DNA from: JAJYKC01 sp963823105
GTDB taxonomy: Bacteria > Acidobacteriota > Terriglobia > Bryobacterales > Bryobacteraceae
Direction of reading: 5' to 3'
Assembly (NCBI GenBank): GCA_963823105.1
Contig: CAWGKC010000005.1
Coordinates: 186,001 to 250,000, forward strand
DNA: 64,000 nt
Below the pieces are notes generated by a model. That model saw nothing but the letters and a program-made list of their open reading frames with translations, was not told the DNA's origin and searched no databases. Below, one piece after another: positions 20,727-28,924 of the stretch; within the stretch, counting starts at the first letter, position 1, and each line of letters begins with the position of its first letter. The translations under genes and the position numbers were made by a program.

Positions 20727-22082
20727 TTACCTCCCGTTGGGGTCGCCCGCCGAGGCCGTCTTCTCCTTCTTGGGCACCATCAGGTCGAGTTGGCCGACCT
20801 GCGGCGGCACGGCGACATCGAAGAAGCCGATCATCATCTCTTCCCAGGTCTGTTCGCCCCAATGGACGGTCTTCGAAGGATCGGGATTGAACGGATTGTT
20901 CGGCGAGTTGTCGAAGTGTGCGGTGCATTCGACGGTCGTGCCTTTGGGCAGGAATTTCGGCTCGGCGAGATTGTAGGTGAGTTGCCAATTGAAATTGTAG
21001 TGCGGGACGGAGAGCAGCGTTTCGGTGCGGCCGTCGGGATAACGGATGCTGTATTCGAAGTCCTTGCCGCGGAAATGCATGTGCGGGAGGAAGCCAACCA
21101 GCGTTGCGTCTTCCTGAAGCGTGAGCTTGGAATCGACGCGGTAGTTCGAGTCGCCGGGAGGGATAGCGAAGCGCGGGTTCATCGCGCCAAGCGTGAGGAC
21201 GCGCTCCGTTGGGGCTGTCTTGGCGAAGACGAGCCCGAGCCTGGCGGTGTCGTCGCCGGCCGTGCCGTTGGCCGTATAGTGCAACTGGAAAACGATGTCT
21301 GAGCCGGCTTTGACCAGGCGGGCTTGTCCTGGGCGCATTTCGAACGGGACGGTTCCGGGCGCGTAGCCGGCGAGCATGTCGCCGAAGAATCCGCTGTCGT
21401 CGTCGTTCTTCTTGCCGTTCTTATCGTGCGGTTCGTCCTGGTGCTTCCGGGCCTCGTAAGTGGGAGCGTAATATTCGCCGGGAGGGAGGTCCTTCATCAT
21501 CGGATTACCCGGCTCGCGGATGAAGGCGATGATGTGGTGGACGACCTTCGGATTGCTGGGACGCGCCTCAGCCAATTGGATCCACTTGTCCTCGGTGAAA
21601 TGGGTGGGCATCACGACATATTGATAGTCGACCGTCCCCGATGCCGGAACGTGGAAGGGCTTGGGAAGCTCCAGCACGACGTCCGGCTTGCCGATACGCC
21701 AGCCTTCGACGAAATTCAGGGGCGCCGGGGCGTCCTTGGCGTCGCCGGCGGAGGCGCCGGAGTCGGCCCAGGCGACCAGGGTGTTGATGTCGGCCTGCGA
21801 CAGCGTGCGGTCATTCGAAAATTTCCCGAAGTGGGGGTCGGCGAACCAGGGCGGCATTTTCTTGGTGAGCACGGCGCTCTTGATGGCTTTAGCCCAGGGG
21901 CGGGCGCTGTCGTAACTTAGGAACGACATCGGCGCGGCCTCGCCGGGACGATGGCAGGATTGGCAGTTGTTTTGGAGGACCGGCAGCACGTCCTTGTAGA
22001 ACGTGACGGCAGGCGGCGTTGCCGTGGAGCCGGCGGTGGCGGCAGCGGCGAAAAACAGGGCGGTGGAGATTGCGCGAATCAA
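20727..22082 (-). CDS. cytochrome c / PHM-like copper monooxygenase fusion, copy 1
   Basis: 451 residues, first gene of the cluster. Signal peptide about 1-18; heme motif C40-x2-C43-H44; possible heme Met in KKMPPWF (~76). Candidate CuH ligands are H182, H183 and H268 (in VFQLHYT). Candidate CuM ligands are H334 and H336 (in PHMHFRGK) and M416/M417 (in EEMMIGFF). It has a charged insert around residues 205-232 that copies 2 and 3 lack. The spacing of the ligand groups resembles PHM (107/108, 172, 242/244, 314), which is the basis for the copper assignment. The terminator at 22169 separates it from the upstream peptidase. Confidence 0.82.
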   Translation of the reverse strand: MIRAISTALFFAAAATAGSTATPPAVTFYKDVLPVLQNNCQSCHRPGEAAPMSFLSYDSARPWAKAIKSAVLTKKMPPWFADPHFGKFSNDRTLSQADINTLVAWADSGASAGDAKDAPAPLNFVEGWRIGKPDVVLELPKPFHVPASGTVDYQYVVMPTHFTEDKWIQLAEARPSNPKVVHHIIAFIREPGNPMMKDLPPGEYYAPTYEARKHQDEPHDKNGKKNDDDSGFFGDMLAGYAPGTVPFEMRPGQARLVKAGSDIVFQLHYTANGTAGDDTARLGLVFAKTAPTERVLTLGAMNPRFAIPPGDSNYRVDSKLTLQEDATLVGFLPHMHFRGKDFEYSIRYPDGRTETLLSVPHYNFNWQLTYNLAEPKFLPKGTTVECTAHFDNSPNNPFNPDPSKTVHWGEQTWEEMMIGFFDVAVPPQVGQLDLMVPKKEKTASAGDPNGR

Positions 22083-22168
22083 TGGGAGTTCCTCTCGTTA
22101 GACAAGTACTCCTTATTGTATGAGAAGGTTCCCTTGTTTGTTACCGTTAACTTACGGGGTGGAGGCGG

Positions 22169-22191
22169 AAAACCGTTGGATAACGGTTTTT
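22169..22191 (-). terminator. short intrinsic terminator after the M20 peptidase gene
   Basis: AACCGTT (22171-22177) and AACGGTT (22182-22188) pair around a 4-base loop, with T residues on both sides, so it could act in either direction. Its position 15 bases beyond the minus-strand peptidase stop fits that gene. Confidence 0.6.
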
Positions 22192-22205
22192 GGGGGGCGC
22201 GAAGG

Positions 22206-23591
22206 TCATTTTCCCAGGGTCTGAATCAGTTTGTAGTAAAACTCGATGCCCTGGAAGAAGGACTCGACTCCGATGCGCTCGTCGCGGCCGTGGGCGCGCA
22301 CGTCGTCGGTCTCGAAGAAAAAGCCGGAGACGCCGTAGGTGGGGATGCCGGCGATGCGGAAATATTTGCCGTCGGTGGCGCCGGTTTCCATCACGGGAAC
22401 GAGCGGCACGCCAGGCCAGAGGCCGGAGGCTGTCGATTCGAGAGTCTTCATCAGATCCGGCGGGATGGGCGAGGCGGGGCCGGCCATTTCGGGGCGCACG
22501 GGGGTGATGGAGACTTCGCGGTCTCGTACCAATCTGGTTAGGGCCGTTTCGATATCGCCCGGCTTGTCGCCGGGAACGAGACGGCAATTCACAATGGCCT
22601 CGGCGTGCTGCGGCAGGGCGTTTTCGGCGTGGCCCGCGGTGAGCATCGTCGGGACGCAGGTGGTGCGCAGCATGGCGTTGTAATAAGGCGATTGGCCGAG
22701 ACGGCTGAGCGGGCCGGGGAGGGGATTGGGATCGAGGACGGCCTTCATGTCGAGCGCGGTTTGGCCGGTTTCGATGGCCGACATACGCTCGAAATACATC
22801 TGGCTGACTGGGTTCAGATGGACGGGGAAATGGAAAGCGCGCAGCTTTTCGAGCGCGCCGGCCAAACGGTAAATGGCGTTGTCGGGGACGGGGAGCGAGC
22901 TATGGCCGCCTTTGTTCTTCACTTCGAGGCGGAAGCTTTGAAACGTCTTCTCGGCGGCTTGAACGGCGAGAGCGACGGGCTTGCCGTTCTTCAATTCGCC
23001 GCCGCCGGCGTCGGTGTTGATGCAGTATTCGGCGTCGACCAAATCGCGATGGTTCTTGACCAGCCAGTCGGCGCCGTTGAAATTGCCGCCCTCTTCGTCC
23101 GACGTGAGAGCGAGGATCAGATCGCGGCTGGGTTGGAAGCCCTCTTCCTTCAGCCGCAGGAAATTCGCGACGATCTCCACATCGCCGCCCTTGTCGTCGC
23201 TGGTGCCGCGGCCGTAAAAATAGCCGTCTTTTTCGAGGAATTGAAAAGGATCGAAGGACCAATCCTCGCGCCGGGCTTCGACCACGTCGAGATGGGCGAG
23301 GAACAAAATCGGCTTGCCTCCGCCGGCGGCGCCACGGTAGCGGACGACGAGATTGCCTTTGCGTTCGGCGGGGCCGACGACGTGAACGTCCTGGTCGGGA
23401 AAGCCGGCGGCGCGGAAACGGCGGGCCATGGCTTCGGCGGCCCGCGTGTTGTCGCCCACTGAATCGGTGGTGTTGATTTCGATGAGCTCGACGAAGATAT
23501 CGCGCGCGCGCTGGCGCTCCTTGGGGAGTTGGGCGAACGCGGGCATAGCGAGACAGGCGGCCGCGGCGGCGGAGACGAGGATTTTCAGCAT
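22206..23591 (-). CDS. exported M20/M25/M40-family metallopeptidase
   Basis: 461 residues with a signal peptide (about 1-20, ending AFA). Di-zinc site motifs are in order: FLAHLDVV, GRGTSDDKGG, DEEGG, and METGATDGKYF near the C terminus, with the dimerisation-domain segment NKGGHSSLPVPDNAIYRL between. The family removes N-terminal residues or cleaves dipeptides and N-acyl amino acids; substrate unresolved. Likely periplasmic. Single gene ending at its own terminator. Confidence 0.88.
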   Translation of the reverse strand: MLKILVSAAAAACLAMPAFAQLPKERQRARDIFVELIEINTTDSVGDNTRAAEAMARRFRAAGFPDQDVHVVGPAERKGNLVVRYRGAAGGGKPILFLAHLDVVEARREDWSFDPFQFLEKDGYFYGRGTSDDKGGDVEIVANFLRLKEEGFQPSRDLILALTSDEEGGNFNGADWLVKNHRDLVDAEYCINTDAGGGELKNGKPVALAVQAAEKTFQSFRLEVKNKGGHSSLPVPDNAIYRLAGALEKLRAFHFPVHLNPVSQMYFERMSAIETGQTALDMKAVLDPNPLPGPLSRLGQSPYYNAMLRTTCVPTMLTAGHAENALPQHAEAIVNCRLVPGDKPGDIETALTRLVRDREVSITPVRPEMAGPASPIPPDLMKTLESTASGLWPGVPLVPVMETGATDGKYFRIAGIPTYGVSGFFFETDDVRAHGRDERIGVESFFQGIEFYYKLIQTLGK

Positions 23592-23652
23592 GGATTGGAC
23601 TTCCCCATGATAAGTCTTCGCGGGCGGCGAAGGGTGAAAGAGGATAGCCGGA

Positions 23653-24210
23653 TCAGACCGTGAGCAGATCGGCGACGGTAGCGCGGAAGCCGGGCAGCAG
23701 CGTCGGCTCCTCCACCAAATCCTCCGCGCCGAGTTTTACCACTTTCTGGCCGGTTCGATGGATGTGAAGCTCGCGCTGGGCGGGGTAGAGCGCCCAGACC
23801 ACTTTGGCTCCGGAGGCGAGGAAATGGTCGATTTTTCGTTGGACGGCGGGGCGGCGCTCGGATGGCGAAACGACTTCGATGGCCAGATCCGGCGCGGGGC
23901 CGAGCGGGACATCCATGTCGATCGCCCGAACGCGTTCCTCGCTGAGGAACGAGACATCGGGAACACGCCAACTGTCTTCGTCGAGAACGAAACCGGTCTC
24001 GATATAAACCTCGCCCTTCAAGCCGTGATTGTTGACAAAAAGTATGAGCCGTTTTCCGATGCGGTTCTTCAGAACATCGTGGATCGGTTTCTGCGGCGGC
24101 ACGACAATCAATTCTCCGTGGTCCAACTCATAGCGGTTGCCGGTACGCTCATCGTATTCCGGCAATTCGGAGAACTGCTCCATCGTTAGTAGTGTTCCGG
24201 CGGAGGTCAT
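23653..24210 (-). CDS. Uma2 (DUF820) family nuclease-like protein, copy A
   Basis: 185 residues from the ATG at 24210. The PD-(D/E)xK-type core reads GNRYELDHGELI, WRVPDVSFLSEERV, then PDLAIEVVSPSERRPAVQRKIDHF, with the active-site acidic residues and Lys in DLAIEV...QRKI. Uma2 proteins are restriction-endonuclease-fold proteins, abundant in cyanobacteria and acidobacteria, with no firm function. Its downstream half and first 45 residues are nearly identical to copy B, 10 bases upstream, but residues ~45-73 differ strongly. Confidence 0.85.
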   Translation of the reverse strand: MTSAGTLLTMEQFSELPEYDERTGNRYELDHGELIVVPPQKPIHDVLKNRIGKRLILFVNNHGLKGEVYIETGFVLDEDSWRVPDVSFLSEERVRAIDMDVPLGPAPDLAIEVVSPSERRPAVQRKIDHFLASGAKVVWALYPAQRELHIHRTGQKVVKLGAEDLVEEPTLLPGFRATVADLLTV

Positions 24211-24220
24211 CGGATTCGGG

Positions 24221-24778
24221 TCAGAACGCGAAGAGATCGGCGACGGTGACGCGGAAGCCGGGCAGCAGCGTTGGCTCCTCCACCGAATCCTCCGCGCCGA
24301 GTTTGACCACTTTTTGGCCGGTTCGATGGATGTGAAGCTCGCGCTGGGCGGGGTAGAGCGCCCAGACCACTTTGGCGCCGGAGGCGAGGAAATGGTCGAT
24401 TTTTCGTTGGACTGCGGGGCGGCGCTGGGACGGCGAAACGACTTCGATCGCCAGATCCGGAGCGGGGCCGAGCGGGACATCCATGTCAATTGCGCGTACA
24501 TGCTCCTCGGTCAGGAACGAGACATCGGGAACACGCCAACTGTCTTCGTCGAGGACGAAACCGGTCTCAAACAGAACTTTGCCGGGCAAGTTCCCGCGGT
24601 CGAGATGCCGGTGGAGAAGGCGGACCACTTCGCACTTCACTAAATCGTGGATCGGTTTCTGCGGCGGCACTACGATCAATTCTCCGTGGTCCAGTTCATA
24701 GCGGTTGCCGGTACGCTCATCGTAATCCGGCAGTTTGGAGAACTGCTCCATGGTCAATAGTGTTCCGGTGGAAGTCAT
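24221..24778 (-). CDS. Uma2 (DUF820) family nuclease-like protein, copy B
   Basis: 185 residues, the same length and motifs as copy A (PDLAIEVVSPSQRRPAVQRKIDHF). The middle segment VKCEVVRLLHRHLDRGNLPGKV replaces LKNRIGKRLILFVNNHGLKGEV of copy A. Both flanks are almost identical in the DNA, pointing to duplication with gene conversion or selection limited to the central part. It lies 42 bases downstream of ccmD, with no clear terminator between them. Confidence 0.85.
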   Translation of the reverse strand: MTSTGTLLTMEQFSKLPDYDERTGNRYELDHGELIVVPPQKPIHDLVKCEVVRLLHRHLDRGNLPGKVLFETGFVLDEDSWRVPDVSFLTEEHVRAIDMDVPLGPAPDLAIEVVSPSQRRPAVQRKIDHFLASGAKVVWALYPAQRELHIHRTGQKVVKLGAEDSVEEPTLLPGFRVTVADLFAF

Positions 24779-24820
24779 CGGATGCGTCCGTGAACTTCAG
24801 TATACCGCCGCGCTGCGCGC

Positions 24821-24976
24821 TTACTTTTTCTCGCGCTCTTCCATCATGCGGCGGACGCGGTCCAGTTCCCGGCGCAGCGTGCGCTCGCGGGCGGCGATCG
24901 AGGCGACGTAAAGGGCCATGATGAGCCAGGCCGAGAGAAAGCCGTAGAAGAGATAAGTAAAGTTTCTTGCGTCCAT
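24821..24976 (-). CDS. ccmD: heme exporter protein D (CcmD)
   Basis: 51 residues from the ATG at 24976. One membrane helix (about FTYLFYGFLSAWLIMALYVA) is followed by a basic/charged helix (AARERTLRRELDRVRRMMEERE), the standard CcmD plan. It starts 13 bases after ccmC. CcmD helps release holo-CcmE from the CcmABC complex. Identification rests on topology and position. Confidence 0.85.
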   Translation of the reverse strand: MDARNFTYLFYGFLSAWLIMALYVASIAARERTLRRELDRVRRMMEEREKK

Positions 24977-24989
24977 TTATTTTGCGCTC

Positions 24990-25679
24990 CTAAAACGCCA
25001 GCTCGTGAACCATCCGCCGCAGCGAGTCGATTTCGCGGCGGACGCTTTCCTGTCTCATGCGGATCATCACCAACGCGGCGCCGAGCAAGGCCAGCGCCAG
25101 GAAGTTCCAATAAATGGGCGCTTCCATGCCCGGCGCCATGCCGCCGCCGTTGCGGATGCTCAACACCGGGGCCGGATGCTGGGTGCGCCACCATTCGATC
25201 GACTTCCAGACGATGATCACGTCGGTGAAGGCGAAGATCGACAGCACGGCCGACAGGCGCGCCCGCTGCGCCGGCTCCTCGATGGCGCGCCGCAGCATCA
25301 GGTAACCTACGTAAAGAAGCCAGCAGACGAACATGGAGGTGAGGCGGGCGTCCCAGGTCCACCAGATGCCCCAGATGATGCGCGCCCAAATGCTGCCGGT
25401 GACCAGCACTACGGTGGCGAAGGCGACGCCCACTTCGCTCGCGGCCGCGGCGACGGCGTCGTAGCGGAGGTCCTTCGTCGTCAAATAGCCGGCGCTGGCG
25501 ATGAGCGCGGCGAAGAAGCCGGTGAAGGCCGCCAGGCTCGACGGGACATGAAAATAGATGATGCGGTAAATCATGCCCTGGTTCAGCTCGTCGGGGAGCT
25601 TCATGAAGACGATGTAGAGATTGATGGCGAGCAGGATCCCGGCCGCCGCCAGAAACAGATAGATCAATTTTTCTCTCAT
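24990..25679 (-). CDS. ccmC: heme exporter/handling protein CcmC
   Basis: 229 residues, six membrane helices. The tryptophan-rich heme-handling motif WGIWWTWDARLTS is in the middle, with conserved histidines in IIYFHVPSSLAAF and near TQHPAP before the final helices. CcmC loads heme on CcmE at the outer face of the membrane. Starts 6 bases after ccmB. Confidence 0.95.
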   Translation of the reverse strand: MREKLIYLFLAAAGILLAINLYIVFMKLPDELNQGMIYRIIYFHVPSSLAAFTGFFAALIASAGYLTTKDLRYDAVAAAASEVGVAFATVVLVTGSIWARIIWGIWWTWDARLTSMFVCWLLYVGYLMLRRAIEEPAQRARLSAVLSIFAFTDVIIVWKSIEWWRTQHPAPVLSIRNGGGMAPGMEAPIYWNFLALALLGAALVMIRMRQESVRREIDSLRRMVHELAF

Positions 25680-25685
25680 ATCGGT

Positions 25686-26366
25686 TTAACCCACGAATAC
25701 GGTGTCGGCAAGCGCCAGGCCCAGCAGCGTGAAGATCGCGTCGAAACCGGCGAGCAGCCGCAGCCAGATAAAATTTTCCTTCTCTAGAGTATCCCCTCCG
25801 AGGGCGATGTTGGTAAGCTGTATGGCCGCCATCAGCGCCGGGAGCAGCGCCGGGTAGACCAGCGCCGGCAGCATCAATTCGCGCAGGCGCAGGTTGACAG
25901 TGAGCGCGCCGAACATCGTGCCGATCACCGTAAGCGCCCACGTGGCGAGCAGCATCACCACCGCCAACAACCCGAGTTGGCGCGTCCAGTGGACGTTATA
26001 GAAGATGCCGAACACGGGCAGGGAAATGGCCTCCACCAACAGCAGCAGCAGGTAATTGGCGAGGGCCTTGCCGAAGAACAATTGCGCGCCGCTCATGGGC
26101 GAGGCGATCAGCGCCTCCAGGCAATCGTTCGGCAATTCGCGCGAGAAGCCGCGATTAAGGATCAGCGCGCTGGCGAAAGCGAACACCAGCCACAGCAGCC
26201 CGCCGGAGATTTCGCGCACGGTTTGGGAATCGGGATCGAAGGCGAAGCTGAACAGCAGCAGGATGACCAGGGCGAAGGAGACCGAGGCGTTCAGCGACTC
26301 CTTCGTGCGAAGCTCGGAGCGCAGATCTTTGCGGGCCAAGGTCCACGCCCCGCGCAGAAATCCCAT
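25686..26366 (-). CDS. ccmB: heme ABC transporter permease CcmB
   Basis: 226 residues from the ATG at 26366, which shares one base with the ccmA stop (TGATG). Six membrane helices. The conserved N-terminal block LARKDLRSELRTKESLNA and the loop EKENFIWLRLLAGFDAIF fit CcmB. Forms the CcmABC complex with ccmA and ccmC. Confidence 0.95.
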   Translation of the reverse strand: MGFLRGAWTLARKDLRSELRTKESLNASVSFALVILLLFSFAFDPDSQTVREISGGLLWLVFAFASALILNRGFSRELPNDCLEALIASPMSGAQLFFGKALANYLLLLLVEAISLPVFGIFYNVHWTRQLGLLAVVMLLATWALTVIGTMFGALTVNLRLRELMLPALVYPALLPALMAAIQLTNIALGGDTLEKENFIWLRLLAGFDAIFTLLGLALADTVFVG

Positions 26367-27073
26367 CACGCTTCTCCGTACTGGCGATAGAGCCAGCCGG
26401 GATCGGCGAGCATCTCCGGCGTGCGCGGGCCGCGATGGGCCAACCTCCCGCGTTCGATGAGCGCGACGTCGGTGGCCAGCTCCAGCGCCTCCCGCAGTTG
26501 ATGAGTGGACATGACGATGGTGGCCCCGCGGGCGCGCGCGTCGGCGAGCAGCGATTGAAGCAGGGCGATGGCGCGGTCGTCGAGCGAGGTGAACGGTTCG
26601 TCGAGCAGCAGCAGGCCGGGCCGGTGCAGGAAGGCGCGGGCGACGGCGAGGCGCTGTCTCATGCCGCGCGAAAATTCGCGGACGAGCCCGTCGCGGACCG
26701 ATAACAACCCGGTGCGTTCGAGCCATTCGAGCGAAACGGCGCGCGGGTTGGGCAGCCTGTGCAGCTCGGCGAAGAAGCGCAGATTTTCGAGCGCCGAGAG
26801 CTCGTCGTAAACGCCGATGCCGTGGCCGAGGATGCCGATTCGCCGGCGCACCTCCGCCGAGCGCGCGTCGCCGCCGAGAACGGCGATGCGTCCCCCGCCG
26901 GGTTTCGACAATCCGCCGGCGATCTTCAGCAGCGTCGTTTTTCCCGCGCCGTTGCGGCCGAGCAGAGCCATGCACGATCCGGCCGCGATTGTGAACGTGA
27001 TATCGCGCAACGCCGGATAATCGCCGAAGTATTTGTAGAGCCGGTCGATCTCGACGGCGTTCGCTTCCGCCAT
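26366..27073 (-). CDS. ccmA: heme exporter ATP-binding protein CcmA
   Basis: 235 residues from the ATG at 27073; longer in-frame starts upstream overlap the previous gene and look spurious. Walker A GRNGAGKTT, signature region FSRGMRQRLAVARAF, Walker B LLLLDEPF, and switch His in MSTHQL. ATP hydrolysis drives release of holo-CcmE. Part of the tight ccm operon, 7 bases after the upstream gene. Confidence 0.95.
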   Translation of the reverse strand: MAEANAVEIDRLYKYFGDYPALRDITFTIAAGSCMALLGRNGAGKTTLLKIAGGLSKPGGGRIAVLGGDARSAEVRRRIGILGHGIGVYDELSALENLRFFAELHRLPNPRAVSLEWLERTGLLSVRDGLVREFSRGMRQRLAVARAFLHRPGLLLLDEPFTSLDDRAIALLQSLLADARARGATIVMSTHQLREALELATDVALIERGRLAHRGPRTPEMLADPGWLYRQYGEA

Positions 27074-27080
27074 TCCGCCT

Positions 27081-28058
27081 CTATGGCCGTCCCGCCGGAT
27101 CGCCGCGCCGGTACAACAGCGAAGCGCCGATGGCGAGGATGAGGAAGCACAGGCCGAGAATCCACCAGATCCGCCCATAGATCCGCGGCGGCCCTTCGAC
27201 GATCTGCGGCATCCCCGAATCCGCTCCACTCGGCGTCTGCGGCGGGGCGATGGTGCCCGTGCCGTCGATCTCCACCCGATAATCGGCCGCCTTCACACTG
27301 TAGATCCCGGCTTGCGTCGTCGGCTCCTGGCCCAGCAGATCGATGCCGTCGCCCTTCAGCGTCACGCCCGCCGGAACCACCAGGCGCAGCGGGCTGGTCG
27401 CACCGACGGTCTTCCCTTCGAAAGCCGCCGGTTGCACGATGGGAAGAGAGTAATTCACTTCGAAGCGCGTTTCGCCGGGCTTCAGCGGATAGTCGATTTT
27501 ATACACGCCGGGCTCGCGAGTCTTCGCGGGGTCGCGCTGGATGGGCATGCCGCCGGGCGCGGTGACGGTTACTTTCGCCGCCGCGCGGCCCGCTTCGGGA
27601 ATCCAGATTCGCGCCGAGCCGTTGGCCGCGTCGTTGAACGTCGTCTTGCCCGCGTTGACGAATAGAAACTCCTCGCTCACGGCAAGCTCGGTGTCGCCCG
27701 GCTGCAGCAGCACCAGATGTTGCGTCATCGGCGCGGCGGCGGGGTCTTTCACCGGTTCATAAACGGTCACCGTCATGCCGGCGGCGGGCGTGCCGGGCGG
27801 CGCCACTTGATTGTAGATCACGCCATTGTAAATGGCTTGAAGAATACGCGGCCCTTGCGGGTCCAGGGCGAAATGGAATTTGCCGGAGGCGTCCGATTTT
27901 GTCGAGGCCAGCGTCTGCATCCCCCCGGCGCCGGGCTGAAGCAGCGAGACAAGCGTGTTCGCCTGCGGCTGGCCGCTGGTTCCGTTCATCACCGTGCCGT
28001 CGATTCCCGCGGCCAAGGCGGAGGCGGCGAAAAGTAGAAGCGCCATGCAGATCCTCAT
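27081..28058 (-). CDS. exported carboxypeptidase-regulatory-like protein with C-terminal membrane anchor
   Basis: 325 residues from ATG 28058 (overlaps the previous stop as ATGA). Signal peptide 1-16; residues ~18-90 form a carboxypeptidase-regulatory-like beta domain (GIDGTVMNGTSGQPQANTLVSL). Further beta-rich segments follow, with a hydrophobic anchor near the C terminus (IWWILGLCFLILAIGASLL). No enzyme motif. Its position between ccmI-like and ccmA, with overlapping start, argues for a role linked to cytochrome assembly or the envelope; this is inference. Confidence 0.7.
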   Translation of the reverse strand: MRICMALLLFAASALAAGIDGTVMNGTSGQPQANTLVSLLQPGAGGMQTLASTKSDASGKFHFALDPQGPRILQAIYNGVIYNQVAPPGTPAAGMTVTVYEPVKDPAAAPMTQHLVLLQPGDTELAVSEEFLFVNAGKTTFNDAANGSARIWIPEAGRAAAKVTVTAPGGMPIQRDPAKTREPGVYKIDYPLKPGETRFEVNYSLPIVQPAAFEGKTVGATSPLRLVVPAGVTLKGDGIDLLGQEPTTQAGIYSVKAADYRVEIDGTGTIAPPQTPSGADSGMPQIVEGPPRIYGRIWWILGLCFLILAIGASLLYRRGDPAGRP

Positions 28059-28454
28059 CCACGCCCCGCCTTCTTCATCGGCTTGCCGCATTCGCCGCAG
28101 AACTTGAGCGGCCGCTCGAACGTCGCTCCGCAATGGGGGCAGGCTTTTGGATTGGGCACGATCACGGGCGGAGGAACCGCCTTCGGCGACGGACTCGCCG
28201 CGTCGATTTCCGCCAGCACGCGTGCCAGTTCGCGCTGCAAGTCCTGCTTTCGTTTTCGCGTAATCCTCGTCCGAAAGCTTGCCGAGCCGGTATTCGAACT
28301 GCAGGTCGCGCAAGTTCTCGTAGATCTGCGCCTTGCGGTCGTCGAGATGGGCCGTGGGGGAGACCGGCTCGGGTTGGGGGAGATCGGCGCCACGAATGAA
28401 GAGCGTGAGCGCGAGTGCTCCGAGGGCGACCAGAACGGCGGCGGCGAAGACCAT
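28055..28454 (-). CDS. CcmI-like protein with C-terminal zinc ribbon (contains a +1 frameshift)
   Basis: The ATG at 28454 shares one base with the ccmH stop. One N-terminal membrane helix (FAAAVLVALGALALTLFI) is followed by AQIYENLRDLQFEYRLGKLSDEDYAKTK, the hallmark of the CcmI N-terminal region. One extra base near 28247 must be skipped to enter QDLQRELARVLAEIDA, a Pro-rich linker, and a two-knuckle ribbon (CPHC ... CGEC). The restored length is about 132 residues. CcmI normally carries TPR repeats; a zinc ribbon instead is unusual. Frameshift reality is uncertain. Confidence 0.65.
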
Positions 28455-28924
28455 CAATCGAGCTTCGCCACTTCTTTCTCCATCCGTTCTTTATAGCGGG
28501 CGAGAATCGCGTCGTCGGCCTCCGACGCGGGTGTGGAGACCGGCGCCGGTTTGGCCAGTTTGCGGCGGATGAACCAGGCGATCAACAACAGGCCCGCGGC
28601 CAGGCCCGCGTAGTGGCTGAGCGAACCCCATATGCCCGGCTCGACGATGAGAATGTCCGGCCCTTGCTCTTTCACGAAGGCGTTCAGAATGGATGCGTCG
28701 TCCATTCCCGCTTTTTGCATCGCGACGATCTTTTCCTTCGCCGGCCGGCACATGTGGCACGGCCACGGCTCCATCTTGCAGTTCATGTCCAGGTTGCAGC
28801 CGCAGGTACACTTCAGGTGTTTCGCCACGCGCTCAACCGCCGGGCTTTCCGTGGCCACGGGGGTCTGCGCGGCGGCGGCGGTACACAGCGCCGCCAGCAG
28901 GACGCTACTTCTCCAGAACCGCAT
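28454..28924 (-). CDS. ccmH: CcmH-like cytochrome c biogenesis thiol protein
   Basis: 156 residues from ATG 28924; upstream in-frame codons overlap ccmF and lack a signal peptide. Signal peptide about 1-19, then HLKCTCGCNLDMNC with further cysteines at about 56 and 59, and a C-terminal membrane helix (YAGLAAGLLLIAWFI). Canonical CcmH has a single LRCxxC motif; here the motif is expanded to CTCGC plus C49, C56 and C59, which suggests metal or multi-thiol chemistry. It overlaps the ccmF 3' end by 20 bases. Confidence 0.85.
   Translation of the reverse strand: MRFWRSSVLLAALCTAAAAQTPVATESPAVERVAKHLKCTCGCNLDMNCKMEPWPCHMCRPAKEKIVAMQKAGMDDASILNAFVKEQGPDILIVEPGIWGSLSHYAGLAAGLLLIAWFIRRKLAKPAPVSTPASEADDAILARYKERMEKEVAKLD

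Noticed and set aside
27081..28457. One 458-residue fusion of CcmI-like and carboxypeptidase-regulatory-like proteins
   Set aside because: The open frame arises from the frameshift near 28247; separate start (ATG 28058) with signal peptide and a zinc-ribbon frame show two genes.
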